NCBI RefSeq assembly: GCF_023612095.1
Contig: NZ_CP086235.1
Coordinates: 4,158,501-4,222,500, forward strand
Length of the DNA: 64,000 bases
Direction: 5' to 3'
Source: Cytobacillus firmus
GTDB taxonomy: Bacteria > Bacillota > Bacilli > Bacillales > Cytobacillaceae
Below the pieces are notes generated by a model. That model made no database searches. It saw only the letters and a list, made by a program, of their open reading frames with translations, and was not told the DNA's origin. Shown one piece after another: positions 42,283 through 53,873 of this stretch. The position numbers and the translations under genes were made by a program. Within the stretch, counting starts at the first letter, position 1. Each line of letters starts with the position of its first letter.

Positions 42283-42969
42283 TTACGCACGAGCGGCTTC
42301 GACTGTGGCCAATGCAGCCTGCAAATCATCATAAATAACATTTCCGACCACAATGACGTCCGCATGCTCGGCCATTTCTTTTGCCTGTCCTGCACTCAGG
42401 ATGCCTCCTCCGTAAAATAATACGGTATCTTCAAGCGTATTTTTCACCTCTGAGACCACTTCTGGATCTCCGTACTTTCCGCTGTATTCGAGATAGAAGA
42501 TGGGCAGGCGGAACATTTTCTCGGCCATCATGGCATAGGCTCTTACCTCATCAAGAGATAAATCTGTACGTGAATTGGTGACTTGCGCGGCTTTACATTC
42601 TTCATTCAGAATGCAATAGCCCTGAACAAGGATTTCTTCCCAATTCATAATATCCCCATATTCTTTTACAGCTTCCTGATGAAGGCCTGTAACCCACTTT
42701 ACATCCCGGCTGTTAAGGACTGTCGGGATAAAATACAGGTCAAAGCCCGGTGTAACTGAATCAATGGACGAAACCTCCAGCACACAGGGAACCGTGTATC
42801 TGCGGATGCGGGCCATTAAATCCAGCACCTTCTCCACTGTGATCCCGTCTGTGCCGCCCACAATAATCGCATCGGTCCCTGACTCGCAAATTTTCTCCAG
42901 GTCTTCATCTGATATATTTTTATCCGGATCGAGCTTGAATACATGGCTCCATTCGCGAACATCATACAT
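42283..42969 (-). CDS. pcrB: Heptaprenylglyceryl phosphate synthase PcrB
   Basis: A TIM-barrel prenyltransferase that joins heptaprenyl diphosphate to sn-glycerol-1-phosphate. The product is 228 residues and follows B. subtilis PcrB closely: [17 protein letters not shown] at the start, [36 protein letters not shown] and the phosphate-binding LFYGGGI and [12 protein letters not shown] 42969 has GGAGG at 9 nt; the eight residues before it belong to no homologue. It is immediately upstream of pcrA. Confidence 0.96.
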   Translation of the reverse strand: MYDVREWSHVFKLDPDKNISDEDLEKICESGTDAIIVGGTDGITVEKVLDLMARIRRYTVPCVLEVSSIDSVTPGFDLYFIPTVLNSRDVKWVTGLHQEAVKEYGDIMNWEEILVQGYCILNEECKAAQVTNSRTDLSLDEVRAYAMMAEKMFRLPIFYLEYSGKYGDPEVVSEVKNTLEDTVLFYGGGILSAGQAKEMAEHADVIVVGNVIYDDLQAALATVEAARA

Positions 42970-43084
42970 GCAAAATTGCCTCCATTCTATCATTCCATTT
43001 CATCATTATATCATTTAAGATTGGGAATAAAAAATATAAGCAGGATGTAAGAATGGGGTGGAAAAATATTAATAGAAGACAAAG

Positions 43085-43114
43085 AAAAAACCGCGGGAAC
43101 ATCCCCATCGGTTT
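43085..43114 (-). terminator. Possible terminator after yerC
   Basis: On the minus strand AAACCG and CGGTTT (6 bp) with a 15-nt loop are followed by TTTTTCTTT, 16 nt after the yerC stop. The stem is short. Confidence 0.6.
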
Positions 43115-43129
43115 AAGCAAAACGAATAT

Positions 43130-43438
43130 TTACGCTTTTTCAGCTTCTTCTTCTTTGATTCTTTCCAATGCCATTTCATAGGCATCATTTCCATAGTTGA
43201 GGCAGCGTTTTACACGTGAAATGGTTGCCGTGCTGGCACCTGTATCTGTTTCGATTTTATGGTAGGTTTTACCTTCGCGAAGCATGCGTGCCACTTCCAG
43301 GCGCTGTGCCAGGGATTGTATTTCGTTCACTGTACATAAGTCGTCAAAGAATCGGTAGCACTCCTCAAGGTCTTTTAAAGATAATACTGACTTAAATAAC
43401 TGATCCAGTTCTTTGCCTCTTAGCTTATCAATTTGCAT
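43130..43438 (-). CDS. yerC: YerC/YecD-family TrpR-like DNA-binding protein
   Basis: A 102-residue all-helical protein of the TrpR-like YerC/YecD family. The helix-turn-helix lies at REGKTYHKIETDTGASTATISRVKRCL (near 54-80), with the dimer part before it (DDLCTVNEIQSLAQRLEVARML). The homologue sits at the same place in B. subtilis, where its targets are not well described. It has a charged tail RIKEEEAEKA. ATG 43438 has AAGGGG upstream at a slightly long distance. Confidence 0.94.
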   Translation of the reverse strand: MQIDKLRGKELDQLFKSVLSLKDLEECYRFFDDLCTVNEIQSLAQRLEVARMLREGKTYHKIETDTGASTATISRVKRCLNYGNDAYEMALERIKEEEAEKA

Positions 43439-43515
43439 ATATTTGCATACCCCTTTATTGTAATAGTTTTAAATTAAGGTTCTTGTTAAAAATTTTCCTG
43501 CATGAACTCTGCCCC

Positions 43516-43638
43516 GTTGATTTCCGCTGCGGACACTTGCTTTCCGCGGGAGGAATGAGAGCCTCCTCGGCTTCGCCTGTGGGGTCTCTCACTTTCCTCA
43601 CTTCCCGCAGGAGTCAAGTGCCCTCCGCTCCAATCAAC
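43516..43638. repeat. Bacillaceae-type intergenic repeat, copy 2 (123 bp)
   Basis: Same family and orientation as 32027-32155: GTTGATTTCCGCT at the left, CTTTCCGCGGG, GAGCCTCCTCG, GGGGTCTC, and CCGCTCCAATCAAC at the right. It lies between yerB and yerC, which are adjacent without it in B. subtilis. Confidence 0.85.
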
Positions 43639-43679
43639 TCAGAGAATAGATTAAATTAGCGATTTTATAGTTACAGAAT

Positions 43680-44734
43680 CTAATTTTTAGCTTCAAAGGA
43701 AACCGTTTGCTCAAGGCCCGGGTTTGATGGAACGATGTTGATCCATGTTTTCCCCGGAACCAGGCCAGTCTGCTGGCCGTTTAAGACAGGAAGAATTCGC
43801 CCGTCAATATTTTCCCACTGCACCTCTGTCACTTTTCCTTCTTGAAGGAGATATCCTTTTCCCCAGAAGTTAAGTTAATATCACGGCGGCCTGCGCTGTC
43901 AACCACTTGATGGTCTGCTTCTGCAATGAAAATGTTATCGAGTAATGCAGGTTCCCCGGATTTGTAGTCAGCTGTAAGCTCGCCATTGGAATATCTTTTG
44001 TATTTCTCAAGTCCTGCATCATATTCATAGATAACATTGAATAATTCATTGTCCAGGTAGGAGATCATGGCAGAGTCAGCTTTCTCTCCCTGAATGGCCT
44101 TTACCTCTTCCTTTGACAGGAACTTAAGAGATTTCGGTTCATCTTCCATTGCATAATTTTTTTCTTTTGCACCCTTCAGGACATTGTCAAAAGAAATATA
44201 GGAATTATGCGGAGCCTTTCTGAAGCTTTCCCTTTTAAACAGGGTACCGTCATACTGCATTCCGTTGAGGTTATCTACATACCCCTGATCCAGCAGCTCT
44301 TTGGCCTCCGGACTGTAGCCGTGGGCAATGTAGAGGCTGTCATAGCCTTTGGCCAGCTCAATATAATAATCCCTGGAACTTCTGACAGGCCCTATCATTT
44401 CGGGCCGCTCACTTTGAAAAATAGCAAGAAAACGAGTCACGTCCCCTTCTGCCAGCATTTCATAGACGACATCAGCCTGGTTAAGCCCTGATTGCGGACG
44501 GGCTTTCGGATGATTATTGATCATCACCGCTACAGCTCTTCCATTTACTTCGGTTTCCGATCCGGAGCCTGTGAGCGGATATTGAAATGGAAGTTCTTTT
44601 TCAGAGCTGACACCTTTTGTGGCTTCTTCCGCTTTTTCCGTCTCCTGCTTTGCCGGCTCCTCTGCTTTTTCTTTACTGCATCCAGAAACGAGAAGCATTG
44701 CCGCTGCTGATACAGCTATCCATCTTTTTAACAT
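43680..44734 (-). CDS. yerB: DUF3048-family lipoprotein YerB, frame broken by a 1-nt deletion
   Basis: A lipoprotein (lipobox LLVSGC, Cys at residue 19) with an acidic linker and the DUF3048 domain (AVMINNHPKARPQSGLNQADVVYEM; FQSERPEMIGPVRSSRDYYIELA). The open frame ends at 43829 after TSGEKDISFKKEK. One more G at the CCCC run 43861-43864 restores TSGGKGYLLQEGKVTEVQWE and the usual C-terminal domain through to TAG at 43680, about 351 residues. Function is unknown; the yerA-yerB-yerC order is conserved. Confidence 0.88.
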
Positions 44735-44827
44735 TTTCCACCCCGTGTGATTTTTGCTTTTGATGCGGATTCTATGTTAGCTCCCTTGAGCAGTTTTAAT
44801 CTCTATCTATTATACCTCTTTCATATT

Positions 44828-46569
44828 TTAACGCATTATCGTTGGAAAGAGTACCGTTTTATTCATGACATCATACATTCCCTGCTGGGTAATCCTGATA
44901 TAAGGCAGATGGGTTGAAGAGAAAAAGAGCAGCGTGTACATTGGATCTTCATGTCGATAACCTTGATCACGCAAATAATGCACAAGCTGTTTTTCTTCCT
45001 GTATTAATTCCTCCACATTTTTATGGGACATGATACCTTTTAAGCGGAGCTCCATCTCCTGGACAATCCTTCCCCCTTCAGATATGACAATGCCTCCGCC
45101 AATTTCTTTCAGCCGGTTAAAAGCATTCAGCATTTCCTGTTTGCTTTTGCCGATCAAGATGATGTCACCGGTATTGGAAAATGAACTTGCCATTCCATCC
45201 AGGCTCTTAGAGAAGCCTTTTAATATGGTATTGATGCGCCAGTTTCCATTCCGGTCAATAAGCATGAAGAAACATTCATCATGGTCTTTTCCCAGCTCTT
45301 CGGATGATACATCAATTGTGATGGAGTATGGCTTCGTAATAACAGCATTCTCAAGCTTTATCCCGAAAGGCATGGAGAATTGCATATCATCAGCTGTCAG
45401 CTCCCAATCAATAGCCAGCGGTTCAAAGCCGTATTCTTCCCATGCCACAGGCTTATAGGCATGCAGGTTCTCACCGTCTCTCTTCACCCATTCCCCTTTG
45501 GCAATAACAGAGATTGGAGTTGGTTCGTTTTCATCTTTGAGGAAATTGATATTGGCAACCCTCCCTGTCGCAATGGAGCCATGTAAATAATCGATTCCAT
45601 AATGACGGGCCACATTAATGGTTGCCATATTATACGCATCAATAACCGGCACTCCTTTTTCTATGGCAATGCGGATCATATGGTCAATGATTCCCTGCTC
45701 ATAAAAAGAAGAAAAGGAACCGTCTGTTGTTAAGACCATCCGATCATATTGATCAATACCCATTTCATTCATTTCCTCCAATAAAACCGGCAGATCCGGA
45801 CGGATGGAAGAATATCTGAGAGATACGGTATATCCCTGTAAAAGGCGATTATAGACATCCTTTCCTGTCATTGACTCATGATCACAATCAGCACCAAGCA
45901 GCATAAGCTTTGCCAGCGTCTTTTCGGATGCCCCGGAAAATGGCCTTCAATCTTTTTCCTCATCCGCTTTGTTTCCTGAATCCAATGAAGCATCATATCA
46001 TCGCCATCCAATAGCTTCGGCCAGCCTGTCAGCTCACCTCCCTGAAGCACCGCATCATGTTCTAGCCACGATTTAACGTTTCCATGGGAAAACACAGATT
46101 CTTCGCGCTGGATCTCTGTTTGAGCATCAAATCGGCACCACCAATAGGTTGTTGCAGGCATGTTTCTCATTTCCTTTAAAAAAGAAAACGCTTTCTTTTT
46201 ATCCTGCTGTAAAGCAAGCACCATGTTGTCATTAATCAGGGTTGTTGTCCCAAACTGCGATGCATAGCTCGCCAGGGAATGGGGATTATATAATTGAAAT
46301 GGATGGGCATGCGGCTCAATATATCCGGGTACGAGCGTAAGTCCTGTACAATCAATGACCTCGCACTGATCTGTTTTTTCCGGCAGCTTTTCGCCCACAT
46401 AAACAATACGGTCGCCATAAATCCATACATTTGCTGTTATCCATTTGCGAAGCGCCTGATTCAGATAACGCGCGTCCTTAAGTAATATCGTCGGTGAAAG
46501 TTTTCCGTCCAATACGGAAACATGTTCACGCAAGTGCCTGTTTTTCCAACGGTAACGCTGTTCCAGCAC
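44828..46569 (-). CDS. yerA: Adenine deaminase-like amidohydrolase YerA, frame broken by a 1-nt deletion
   Basis: A metal-dependent amidohydrolase of the adenine deaminase family. The N-terminal ORF (45868-46569) has the HxH metal motif in GYIEPHAHPFQL (near residue 87). The C-terminal ORF (44828-45904) has GADCDHESMTGKDVY, VIDAYNMATINVARHYG and the terminal FFSSTHLPYIRITQQGMYD. Adding one G at the CCCC run 45931-45934 joins them as EGHFPGASEKTLAKLMLLG; total about 580 residues, as in B. subtilis YerA. GTG 46569 has GGGAGGGAG upstream. Whether it truly deaminates adenine is not proven for YerA. Confidence 0.88.
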
Positions 46570-46764
46570 TATACTCCCTCCCTTGTTGACATCTATATAT
46601 AAAAGACTCTGTTTTTAGTATGAATACAATGAGTTAAATGGCTTTATATCAATAAAGAAAGCCCTTTCATTTGCTCTTGTTTTACTATAGTAACATATTT
46701 CACTGTTTAACGCATTAAAGAATCAGTAAAAGATTGTAAAAATTTCGTGAAAGTGGTGGGACCT

Positions 46765-47058
46765 ATGCATGTAAAATCAAATATCGGCATTGTAAATGCC
46801 TTAATACGCATAACAGTCGGACTAACGGTACTGGCCTGGAGCACTTCAAAGCTTGTGAAGAGGCCTTGGAGGGACTCATATCTTGTGATGGCCATGCTTG
46901 GAGGCATGAAAGTGGCTGAGGGGATTGTCCGCTTTTGCCCATTGACAGCTCTTTTTGAAAGAGGCCAGGACATGGTTCAGGAAAAGAGAGGAAATCACAA
47001 TAATAATAATAATAATAATGAGGCTGTTGAGGAGATTCTGCCTTATAATCCGTCTTAA
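46765..47058 (+). CDS. DUF2892 (YgaP-like) membrane protein with Asn tract
   Basis: A 97-residue protein of the DUF2892 inner-membrane family: short N-terminus MHVKSNIGIVNALIRITVG, hydrophobic helices at about 10-27 and 40-57, and the family end CPLTALF (near 60). The C-terminal tail holds a run of Asn encoded mainly by (AAT)n. The family has no assigned activity. ATG 46765 has GGTGGG upstream; GTG 46747 is an in-frame alternative. Tail-to-tail with the purD side, head-to-head with yerA. Confidence 0.83.
   Translation: MHVKSNIGIVNALIRITVGLTVLAWSTSKLVKRPWRDSYLVMAMLGGMKVAEGIVRFCPLTALFERGQDMVQEKRGNHNNNNNNNEAVEEILPYNPS
46999..47021 (+). repeat. Trinucleotide microsatellite (AAT)n inside the DUF2892 gene
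   Basis: CAC is followed by about seven AAT units encoding consecutive Asn residues in the soluble tail. Changes in copy number would keep the frame. Confidence 0.85.
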
Positions 47059-47365
47059 GAAAAGCGGAAGCGCCTTGCCCACGAAGGAACGCAGACTAAG
47101 AACGCCACGTCCTGTGGCAACGTCTGCATGACCCCCATCCTGGGGGCCTCAAGCACAAGACGTTCCTCCCGGAAAGGCGTCCTTTGCCTTTTTGGGAGGA
47201 GTGTAGGAAATGTGGAGGCGACTGCCCAGGGACGACAGGCATAAGACGGTTCCTGTAAGAAGGCGTTTTTCCTTCTGAAAGGAAACGGCTTATGACCCCG
47301 AGTCCCTAGGAGCCGCAACTAGACAAGCTTGTGACCTCGAGGGGGTAGGCGCTGGAGCTAGACAG
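47059..47365 (+). repeat. Complex GC-rich intergenic repeat (GCGGAAGCGCC family), left of purD
   Basis: About 300 bp with no gene. It begins AAAGCGGAAGCGCC and ends GGCGCTGGAGCTAGACAG. An inner block (GAACGCAGACTAAGA, GCCACGTCCTGTGGCAACG, CATGACCCCCATCCTGGG) reappears reversed at 48945-49010. Its middle holds further short inverted repeats (CTTATG/CATAAG, AAGGCGTTTTTCCTTC). The ends match a repeat family I know from Bacillus intergenic regions. Confidence 0.8.
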
Positions 47366-47397
47366 TTCTCGAAGTGCAAAGATATAATTCAATGTTT

Positions 47398-47427
47398 AAA
47401 AAATACAGCCCCTATTTGGGGGCTGTA
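47398..47427 (-). terminator. Terminator of the purine operon
   Basis: On the minus strand TACAGCCCC and GGGGCTGTA (9 bp) with a 6-nt loop are followed by TTTTTT. It lies about 110 nt past the purD stop, inside the upstream region of the 37-aa ORF. Confidence 0.85.
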
Positions 47428-47448
47428 CTATAGAAAGGAGCTGACAAT

Positions 47449-48829
<1,381 letters not shown>

Positions 48830-49155
48830 TCAGCTTCCGTTTTTCGTATTGTTTAGCTACAGCGCCTAGGAGCTCGAGGTCATAAGCCAATCTGTCAAAA
48901 AGGTAAAGAGCCACCTTTCCAACAGCTCGTCTTATGCTTGAGGCTCCCAGGATGGGAGTCATGTAGACGTTGCCACAGGACGTGGCGCTCTTAGTCTGCG
49001 TTCCTCCTATCGAGGCGCTTCCGCTTTTCTTTTGTCCAGCTACAGCGCCTCAGGGGCTCGAGGTCATAAGCCAATCTGTCAAAAAGGTAAAGAGCCACCT
49101 TTCCGACAGCTCGTCTTATGCTTGTCGCCCCTGATCGAGGCGCTTCCGCTTTTCG
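48830..49155 (-). repeat. Two tandem copies of the GCGGAAGCGCC-family repeat between purH and purD
   Basis: Copy one (about 48850-49031) and copy two (about 49033-49155) share GCTACAGCGCCT, GCTCGAGGTCATAAGCC, a 9-bp stem around AGAG (AAAAAGGTAAAGAGCCACCTTTC) and GAGGCGCTTCCGCTTTTC. Copy one also carries an extra block (GTCATGTAGACGTTGCCACAGGACGTGGC) found reversed left of purD. No gene is present. It separates two co-transcribed genes. Confidence 0.85.
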
Positions 49156-49156
49156 T

Positions 49157-50692
49157 TTAATGTTTAAAGTGCCTTACGCCGGTAAAGACCATGGCAATTC
49201 CGTACTCGTCGGCCTTTTTGATGGAGTCTTCATCACGGATGGAGCCCCCCGGCTGGATGATGGCTGTGATGCCTGCTTTGGCTGCGACTTCAACGGTATC
49301 GTTCATTGGGAAAAAGGCATCCGATGCCATTACGGCTCCGTTTGCTTTTTCTCCTGCCTGTTCAAGCGCAATTTTGGCAGAGCCAACGCGGTTCATCTGC
49401 CCGGCACCAACTCCAAGTGTCATGTTTGCATCATTGACGACTATCGCATTGGATTTCACATGCTTGACGACTTTCCAGCCTAGCTTAAGTGCTTTCCACT
49501 CTTCTTCTGTCGGCTCCCTCTTTGTTGCTACTTTTACTTCGGCATCTTCAAGAGTGAATAGATCATATTCCTGCGTCAGCAAGCCGCCTTCAATAGCGGA
49601 CAATCTCATCTCCGCTTTCTTTTTGCCTTCAAAAGGAATGGTCAGCAGGCGCAGATTCTTTTTCCCTTTTAAAATTTCAAGCGCTTCATCTGAGAAGGAT
49701 GGCGCAATAATGATCTCAAGGAAGATCTCATAAAGCTTATTAGCTGTATCTGCATCTACTTCCCTGTTTAAGGCAATGATTCCGCCGAAAATTGAAACAG
49801 GGTCAGCTGCGAAAGCTTTTGAAAAAGCATCAAATACATTTTCTCCGGTCCCCACACCGCAAGGATTCATATGCTTAACAGCAACGGCTGCAGGCTCTGA
49901 GAATTCTTTTACAATTTGGAGAGCTGCATCTGCATCGTTGATATTGTTGTAGGATAATTCCTTGCCGTGGAGCTGTTCAGCGTTCGCAATCGAAAATTCA
50001 GAACCAAGCGGCTTACGGTAAAACGCAGCACTTTGATGCGGATTCTCCCCGTATCTCAATGTTTGCTTCAATTCATAAGTAACCGTTAATTTTTCAGGCG
50101 TTTCTTCATTTGCCAAATCTGTCATATATTCAGCGATCATCGCATCATAGGCAGCTGTGTGGCGGAATACCTTCGCAGCAAGCCTGCGGCGGGTTTCCTT
50201 TTGAACCTCTCCGGTTTCTTTCAGCTGTGAAAGAACTGTTTCATAATCGACAGGATCCACCACAACCGTTACATATTCATGGTTCTTGGCGGAAGCACGC
50301 AGCATGGACGGGCCGCCGATATCAATATTCTCTATCGCATCCTCTACTGTCACATCCGGTTTAGCTATGGTTTGCTGGAACGGATACAAATTCACGCACA
50401 CAACCTGGATAGGCTGGATCCCATGCTCCTCAAGCTGCTGCTTGTGGGCTGGTTCGCCATGCTTAGCCAGCAGTCCGCCATGTATCATTGGATTTAATGT
50501 TTTCACACGTCCTTCCAGGATTTCCGGAAAGCCTGTCACATCGCTTACGCCGATAACAGGAACCCCACTCTCTTCAAGCGCTTTTTTGGTACCGCCTGTT
50601 GAAATAATTTCGAAACCCAGTTCGCTTAGCTGCCGGGCAAATTCTGTGATGCCATTTTTGTCGGAAACACTGATTAATGCACGTTTCTTCAT
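49157..50692 (-). CDS. purH: Bifunctional AICAR transformylase / IMP cyclohydrolase
   Basis: Catalyses the last two steps to IMP. A 511-residue fusion: N-terminal MGS-like cyclohydrolase ([32 protein letters not shown]) and C-terminal transformylase ([26 protein letters not shown] with catalytic Lys-His; [35 protein letters not shown]). ATG 50692 is preceded by GGGGGAG. It follows purN by 34 nt. Confidence 0.98.
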   Translation of the reverse strand: MKKRALISVSDKNGITEFARQLSELGFEIISTGGTKKALEESGVPVIGVSDVTGFPEILEGRVKTLNPMIHGGLLAKHGEPAHKQQLEEHGIQPIQVVCVNLYPFQQTIAKPDVTVEDAIENIDIGGPSMLRASAKNHEYVTVVVDPVDYETVLSQLKETGEVQKETRRRLAAKVFRHTAAYDAMIAEYMTDLANEETPEKLTVTYELKQTLRYGENPHQSAAFYRKPLGSEFSIANAEQLHGKELSYNNINDADAALQIVKEFSEPAAVAVKHMNPCGVGTGENVFDAFSKAFAADPVSIFGGIIALNREVDADTANKLYEIFLEIIIAPSFSDEALEILKGKKNLRLLTIPFEGKKKAEMRLSAIEGGLLTQEYDLFTLEDAEVKVATKREPTEEEWKALKLGWKVVKHVKSNAIVVNDANMTLGVGAGQMNRVGSAKIALEQAGEKANGAVMASDAFFPMNDTVEVAAKAGITAIIQPGGSIRDEDSIKKADEYGIAMVFTGVRHFKH

Positions 50693-50726
50693 GTTCGCTC
50701 CCCCTGACTCTGTTGAATGATATACT

Positions 50727-51308
50727 TTAACACTCTACCATTTTAGCATAGAAAAGATTTTGCAAAACCTGCGGATAAAGTTTGTGCTCGACTTCATGTA
50801 TCTTCTTTTGAAGGCTTTCAAGCGTTTCACCAGCATTTATATCAACTGGCGCTTGAGCAATAATCGGCCCAGTATCCATACCTTCATCGACAAAATGAAC
50901 CGTCACACCGCTTACCTTCACATTGGCAGATAACGCCTGGCCAATTGCATCCTTACCTGGAAAAGCGGGAAGAAGAGAAGGATGGATATTAATAATCCTG
51001 CCTTCAAACTCTTTCAAAAGCGTCGGGCCAATCAGTCTCATATAGCCTGCGAGAATAATATACTCGGCGCCGCTCTCCTGCAGCCTTTGCAAAATCGCTC
51101 TTTCATACTCTGCTTTGCCGGCATAGTCTTTAGCTGAAAAAACAAACTGCGGAACTTGTTCGTTTTGTGCACGTTCAATGCTGTATGCACCTGGCCGATC
51201 ACAGACAAACAAGACAATCTCAGCCTGCAACTCACCTTTTTTTACAGCATCAGCAATGGCCTGAAAGTTCGTTCCGCTTCCGGAAGCAAACACTGCTATT
51301 TTTTTCAT
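50727..51308 (-). CDS. purN: Phosphoribosylglycinamide formyltransferase (folate-dependent)
   Basis: Adds a formyl group from 10-formyl-THF to GAR. 193 residues with the family motifs [16 protein letters not shown] (near 5-20), [16 protein letters not shown] (near 86), [16 protein letters not shown] (catalytic Asn-His) and [19 protein letters not shown] (catalytic Asp). ATG 51308 has GGAGG 5 nt upstream. It begins 13 nt after purM. Confidence 0.97.
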   Translation of the reverse strand: MKKIAVFASGSGTNFQAIADAVKKGELQAEIVLFVCDRPGAYSIERAQNEQVPQFVFSAKDYAGKAEYERAILQRLQESGAEYIILAGYMRLIGPTLLKEFEGRIINIHPSLLPAFPGKDAIGQALSANVKVSGVTVHFVDEGMDTGPIIAQAPVDINAGETLESLQKKIHEVEHKLYPQVLQNLFYAKMVEC

Positions 51309-51321
51309 GACTTCCTCCAAG

Positions 51322-52347
51322 TTACAGAATTTCGATTCCTTCCTGACCCGTTACTGTCCCCATCAGATAGGCATTTTCGCCCATTTCATTAAAGTAGGCG
51401 ATCAGTTCATCAGCAATTTCTTTATCTGCTGCAATCACCATGCCTGTTCCCATATTAAAAATGTTGTACATTTCTTTGCGTTCCAGTCCGCCGATCTTCT
51501 CCATCACCGTGAACACAGGCGGCACTTCCCAATTGCTTTCAGTAAGCTGGGCGCCAAGACCTTCAGGCAGCATGCGCGGGATATTTTCAATAAATCCGCC
51601 GCCTGTAATATGTGCCATACCCTTCAGCTTGAACTGCTTCATAGCTGACAGAAGCGGCTTTACGTAAATTTTTGTCGGGCGAAGCAGCTCTTCCCCTAAA
51701 GTGCAGCCTAATTCTTCTACATGCTCTGTTAAGGACATATTCGCTTTTTCAAAAAACAGCTTTCTGACAAGTGAGTAGCCATTGCTGTGAATCCCGCTGG
51801 AGGCAAGACCGATCAGCACATCTCCTGCCTTGATGTCCGCACCATTAATCAGGTTCGATTTTTCACAGGCACCGACAGCAAATCCGGCAAGGTCATATTC
51901 TTCCACACTGTACATGCCAGGCATTTCGGCTGTTTCACCGCCTACAAGTGCACATCCAGCCTGTTCGCAGCCATCCGCGATGCCTTTCACAATCGCTTCA
52001 ATCCGTTCAGGCGCTGCTTTTCCGCAGGCGATATAATCTAAGAAATAAAGAGGCTCTGCTCCCTGTACGACAATATCATTTACGCACATGGCGACAGCAT
52101 CAACCCCAATGGTGTCATGCTTATCCATCATAAAAGCGAGCATCAGCTTCGTGCCGACACCATCTGTACCTGAAACTAAAACCGGTTCCTTCAGGTTCAG
52201 TTCTGAAAGATCGAACATGCCGCCAAATCCGCCTAAACCGCCAAGTACACCAGGACGCATCGTCTTCTGTACGTGTTTTTTCATGCGGGAAACTGCTTCA
52301 TAGCCAGCTTCAATATCAACTCCGGCCTGTTTATATGCATTTGCCAT
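51322..52347 (-). CDS. purM: Phosphoribosylformylglycinamidine cyclo-ligase
   Basis: AIR synthetase, converting FGAM to AIR with ATP. 341 residues: [16 protein letters not shown] at the start, [15 protein letters not shown] (near 60), [23 protein letters not shown] (near 93), [12 protein letters not shown] and the late THITGGG-type [18 protein letters not shown] 52347 has GAGGTG at 7 nt. A 128-nt spacer with a 21-nt repeat array separates it from purF, unlike the overlaps elsewhere in the operon. Confidence 0.97.
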   Translation of the reverse strand: MANAYKQAGVDIEAGYEAVSRMKKHVQKTMRPGVLGGLGGFGGMFDLSELNLKEPVLVSGTDGVGTKLMLAFMMDKHDTIGVDAVAMCVNDIVVQGAEPLYFLDYIACGKAAPERIEAIVKGIADGCEQAGCALVGGETAEMPGMYSVEEYDLAGFAVGACEKSNLINGADIKAGDVLIGLASSGIHSNGYSLVRKLFFEKANMSLTEHVEELGCTLGEELLRPTKIYVKPLLSAMKQFKLKGMAHITGGGFIENIPRMLPEGLGAQLTESNWEVPPVFTVMEKIGGLERKEMYNIFNMGTGMVIAADKEIADELIAYFNEMGENAYLMGTVTGQEGIEIL

Positions 52348-52374
52348 TCCTTTTCACCTCATGGTTGGAAAAAT

Positions 52375-52475
52375 AAAGGCCGATTTTGTATTTTATCGGC
52401 CAACATTGTGCTTTTACCGGTCAAAATTGATGATTCACCGGCCGAAAAGAACAAAATACCGGCTGATTTTTATAT
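52375..52475. repeat. Degenerate tandem array, 21-nt period, core ACCGGCC, in the pur operon
   Basis: Cores ATCGGCC, ACCGGTC, ACCGGCC and ACCGGCT occur with (T/C)CGG at 52396, 52417, 52438 and 52459, exactly 21 nt apart, and a weaker AAAGGCC unit at about 52375. Inter-core sequence is AT-rich and unrelated. The array fills the only sizeable gap between purF and purM and will be present in the pur mRNA. Confidence 0.85.
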
Positions 52476-53873
52476 TTACACCTTTTCATATGGGTGCAAA
52501 GTGCTCGGATAAATCTCCGTCGGGTACTGGCCTGTAAAGCATGCCAGGCATTGTCCGTCTTTTCGGCCGATTGCTTTGACCATACCCTCTGTACTTAAAA
52601 AGGTAAGTGTGTCCGCACCAATGATTTCTCTTATTTCCTCAACAGAATGATTGCCGGCAATCAGTTCTTCCTTTGTCGATGTATCGATCCCATAGAAGCA
52701 TGGATTCTTAATCGGCGGTGAGCTGATCAACACATGCACCTCAGTCGCACCAGCTTCCTTCAGCATGGTAACGATCCGTCTGCTTGTTGTTCCGCGGACG
52801 ATCGAGTCATCCACCATGATGACTCTCTTGCCTTCTACCACTCCGCGTACCGGAGACAGCTTCATTTTCACACCCTGCTCACGCAGCGACTGGGATGGCT
52901 GGATAAATGTGCGTCCCACATAGCGGTTTTTAATCAGGCCCATCTCGTATGGAATGCCCGACGCTTCAGCATAGCCAATCGCAACCGATATGCTGGAATC
53001 CGGCACTCCCGTAACAACATCACCTTCAATTGGCACTTCAAGAGCCAGCTGCTTTCCAAGGTTTTTCCGGGCTGTATGCACATTGATTCCGTTGATATTG
53101 CTGTCCGGACGGGAGAAATATACATATTCCATCGTGCACATGGCAATATTAGAGGCCATGGCAAACATCTCTGACCGGAATCCATTGTCGTCAATAATCA
53201 GCAGTTCTCCCGGAAGAATATCGCGGATATACTCTGCACCGACCACATCAAAAGCACAGGTTTCAGATGCAACCGCATAAGCATCACCAATTTTGCCAAG
53301 TGAGAGCGGCCTCATGCCGTTCGGGTCCAATGCAACCATCAGCTCTGTTTCGGTCATGATCAGAAAAGCATAAGCTCCTTTAATCATGGATAAAGCATTT
53401 TTGACACGGTCCTTAAGTGAAGAGAAGCCTGCACGCTTAATCAAGTGCGCCAGCACCTCTGTATCCGAGCTCGTTTGAAAAATGCTGCCCTGCCCTTCAA
53501 GCTGATGCTTCAAGGCAGTCGCATTCACCAGGTTTCCGTTATGGCAAAGAGCAAGACTGCCGCTTTGTGAGTTGAACAAGAGAGGCTGGACATTTTCATA
53601 TCCGCCCCCGCCGGCAGTCGCATAGCGAACATGTCCGATCGCTGCTTTTCCTTCCAGCTCCTTCATGGCATCTGCTGTGAAAATTTCCGTTACAAGTCCT
53701 TCACCTTTCATGCCTTTCAGCTTTTTGCCATCGGTAACAACCATTCCTGTTCCTTCCTGGCCTCGGTGCTGCAGGCTGTGAAGCCCGTAATACGTGATTT
53801 GGGAGGCATCCTGATGCCCCCAGATTCCAAAAACACCGCACTCTTCATTCAATCCTCTTATTTCAGCAAGCAT
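52476..53873 (-). CDS. purF: Amidophosphoribosyltransferase
   Basis: Commits PRPP to purine synthesis, making phosphoribosylamine from glutamine. The propeptide [11 protein letters not shown] precedes the catalytic Cys (ECGVFGIWG, near residue 12), followed by the Ntn amidotransferase domain and a PRTase domain with the PRPP loop [18 protein letters not shown] (near 345-362). The C-terminal Cys residues ([21 protein letters not shown]) fit the [4Fe-4S] cluster of the Bacillus enzyme. 465 residues. It overlaps purL by 16 nt. Confidence 0.98.
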   Translation of the reverse strand: MLAEIRGLNEECGVFGIWGHQDASQITYYGLHSLQHRGQEGTGMVVTDGKKLKGMKGEGLVTEIFTADAMKELEGKAAIGHVRYATAGGGGYENVQPLLFNSQSGSLALCHNGNLVNATALKHQLEGQGSIFQTSSDTEVLAHLIKRAGFSSLKDRVKNALSMIKGAYAFLIMTETELMVALDPNGMRPLSLGKIGDAYAVASETCAFDVVGAEYIRDILPGELLIIDDNGFRSEMFAMASNIAMCTMEYVYFSRPDSNINGINVHTARKNLGKQLALEVPIEGDVVTGVPDSSISVAIGYAEASGIPYEMGLIKNRYVGRTFIQPSQSLREQGVKMKLSPVRGVVEGKRVIMVDDSIVRGTTSRRIVTMLKEAGATEVHVLISSPPIKNPCFYGIDTSTKEELIAGNHSVEEIREIIGADTLTFLSTEGMVKAIGRKDGQCLACFTGQYPTEIYPSTLHPYEKV

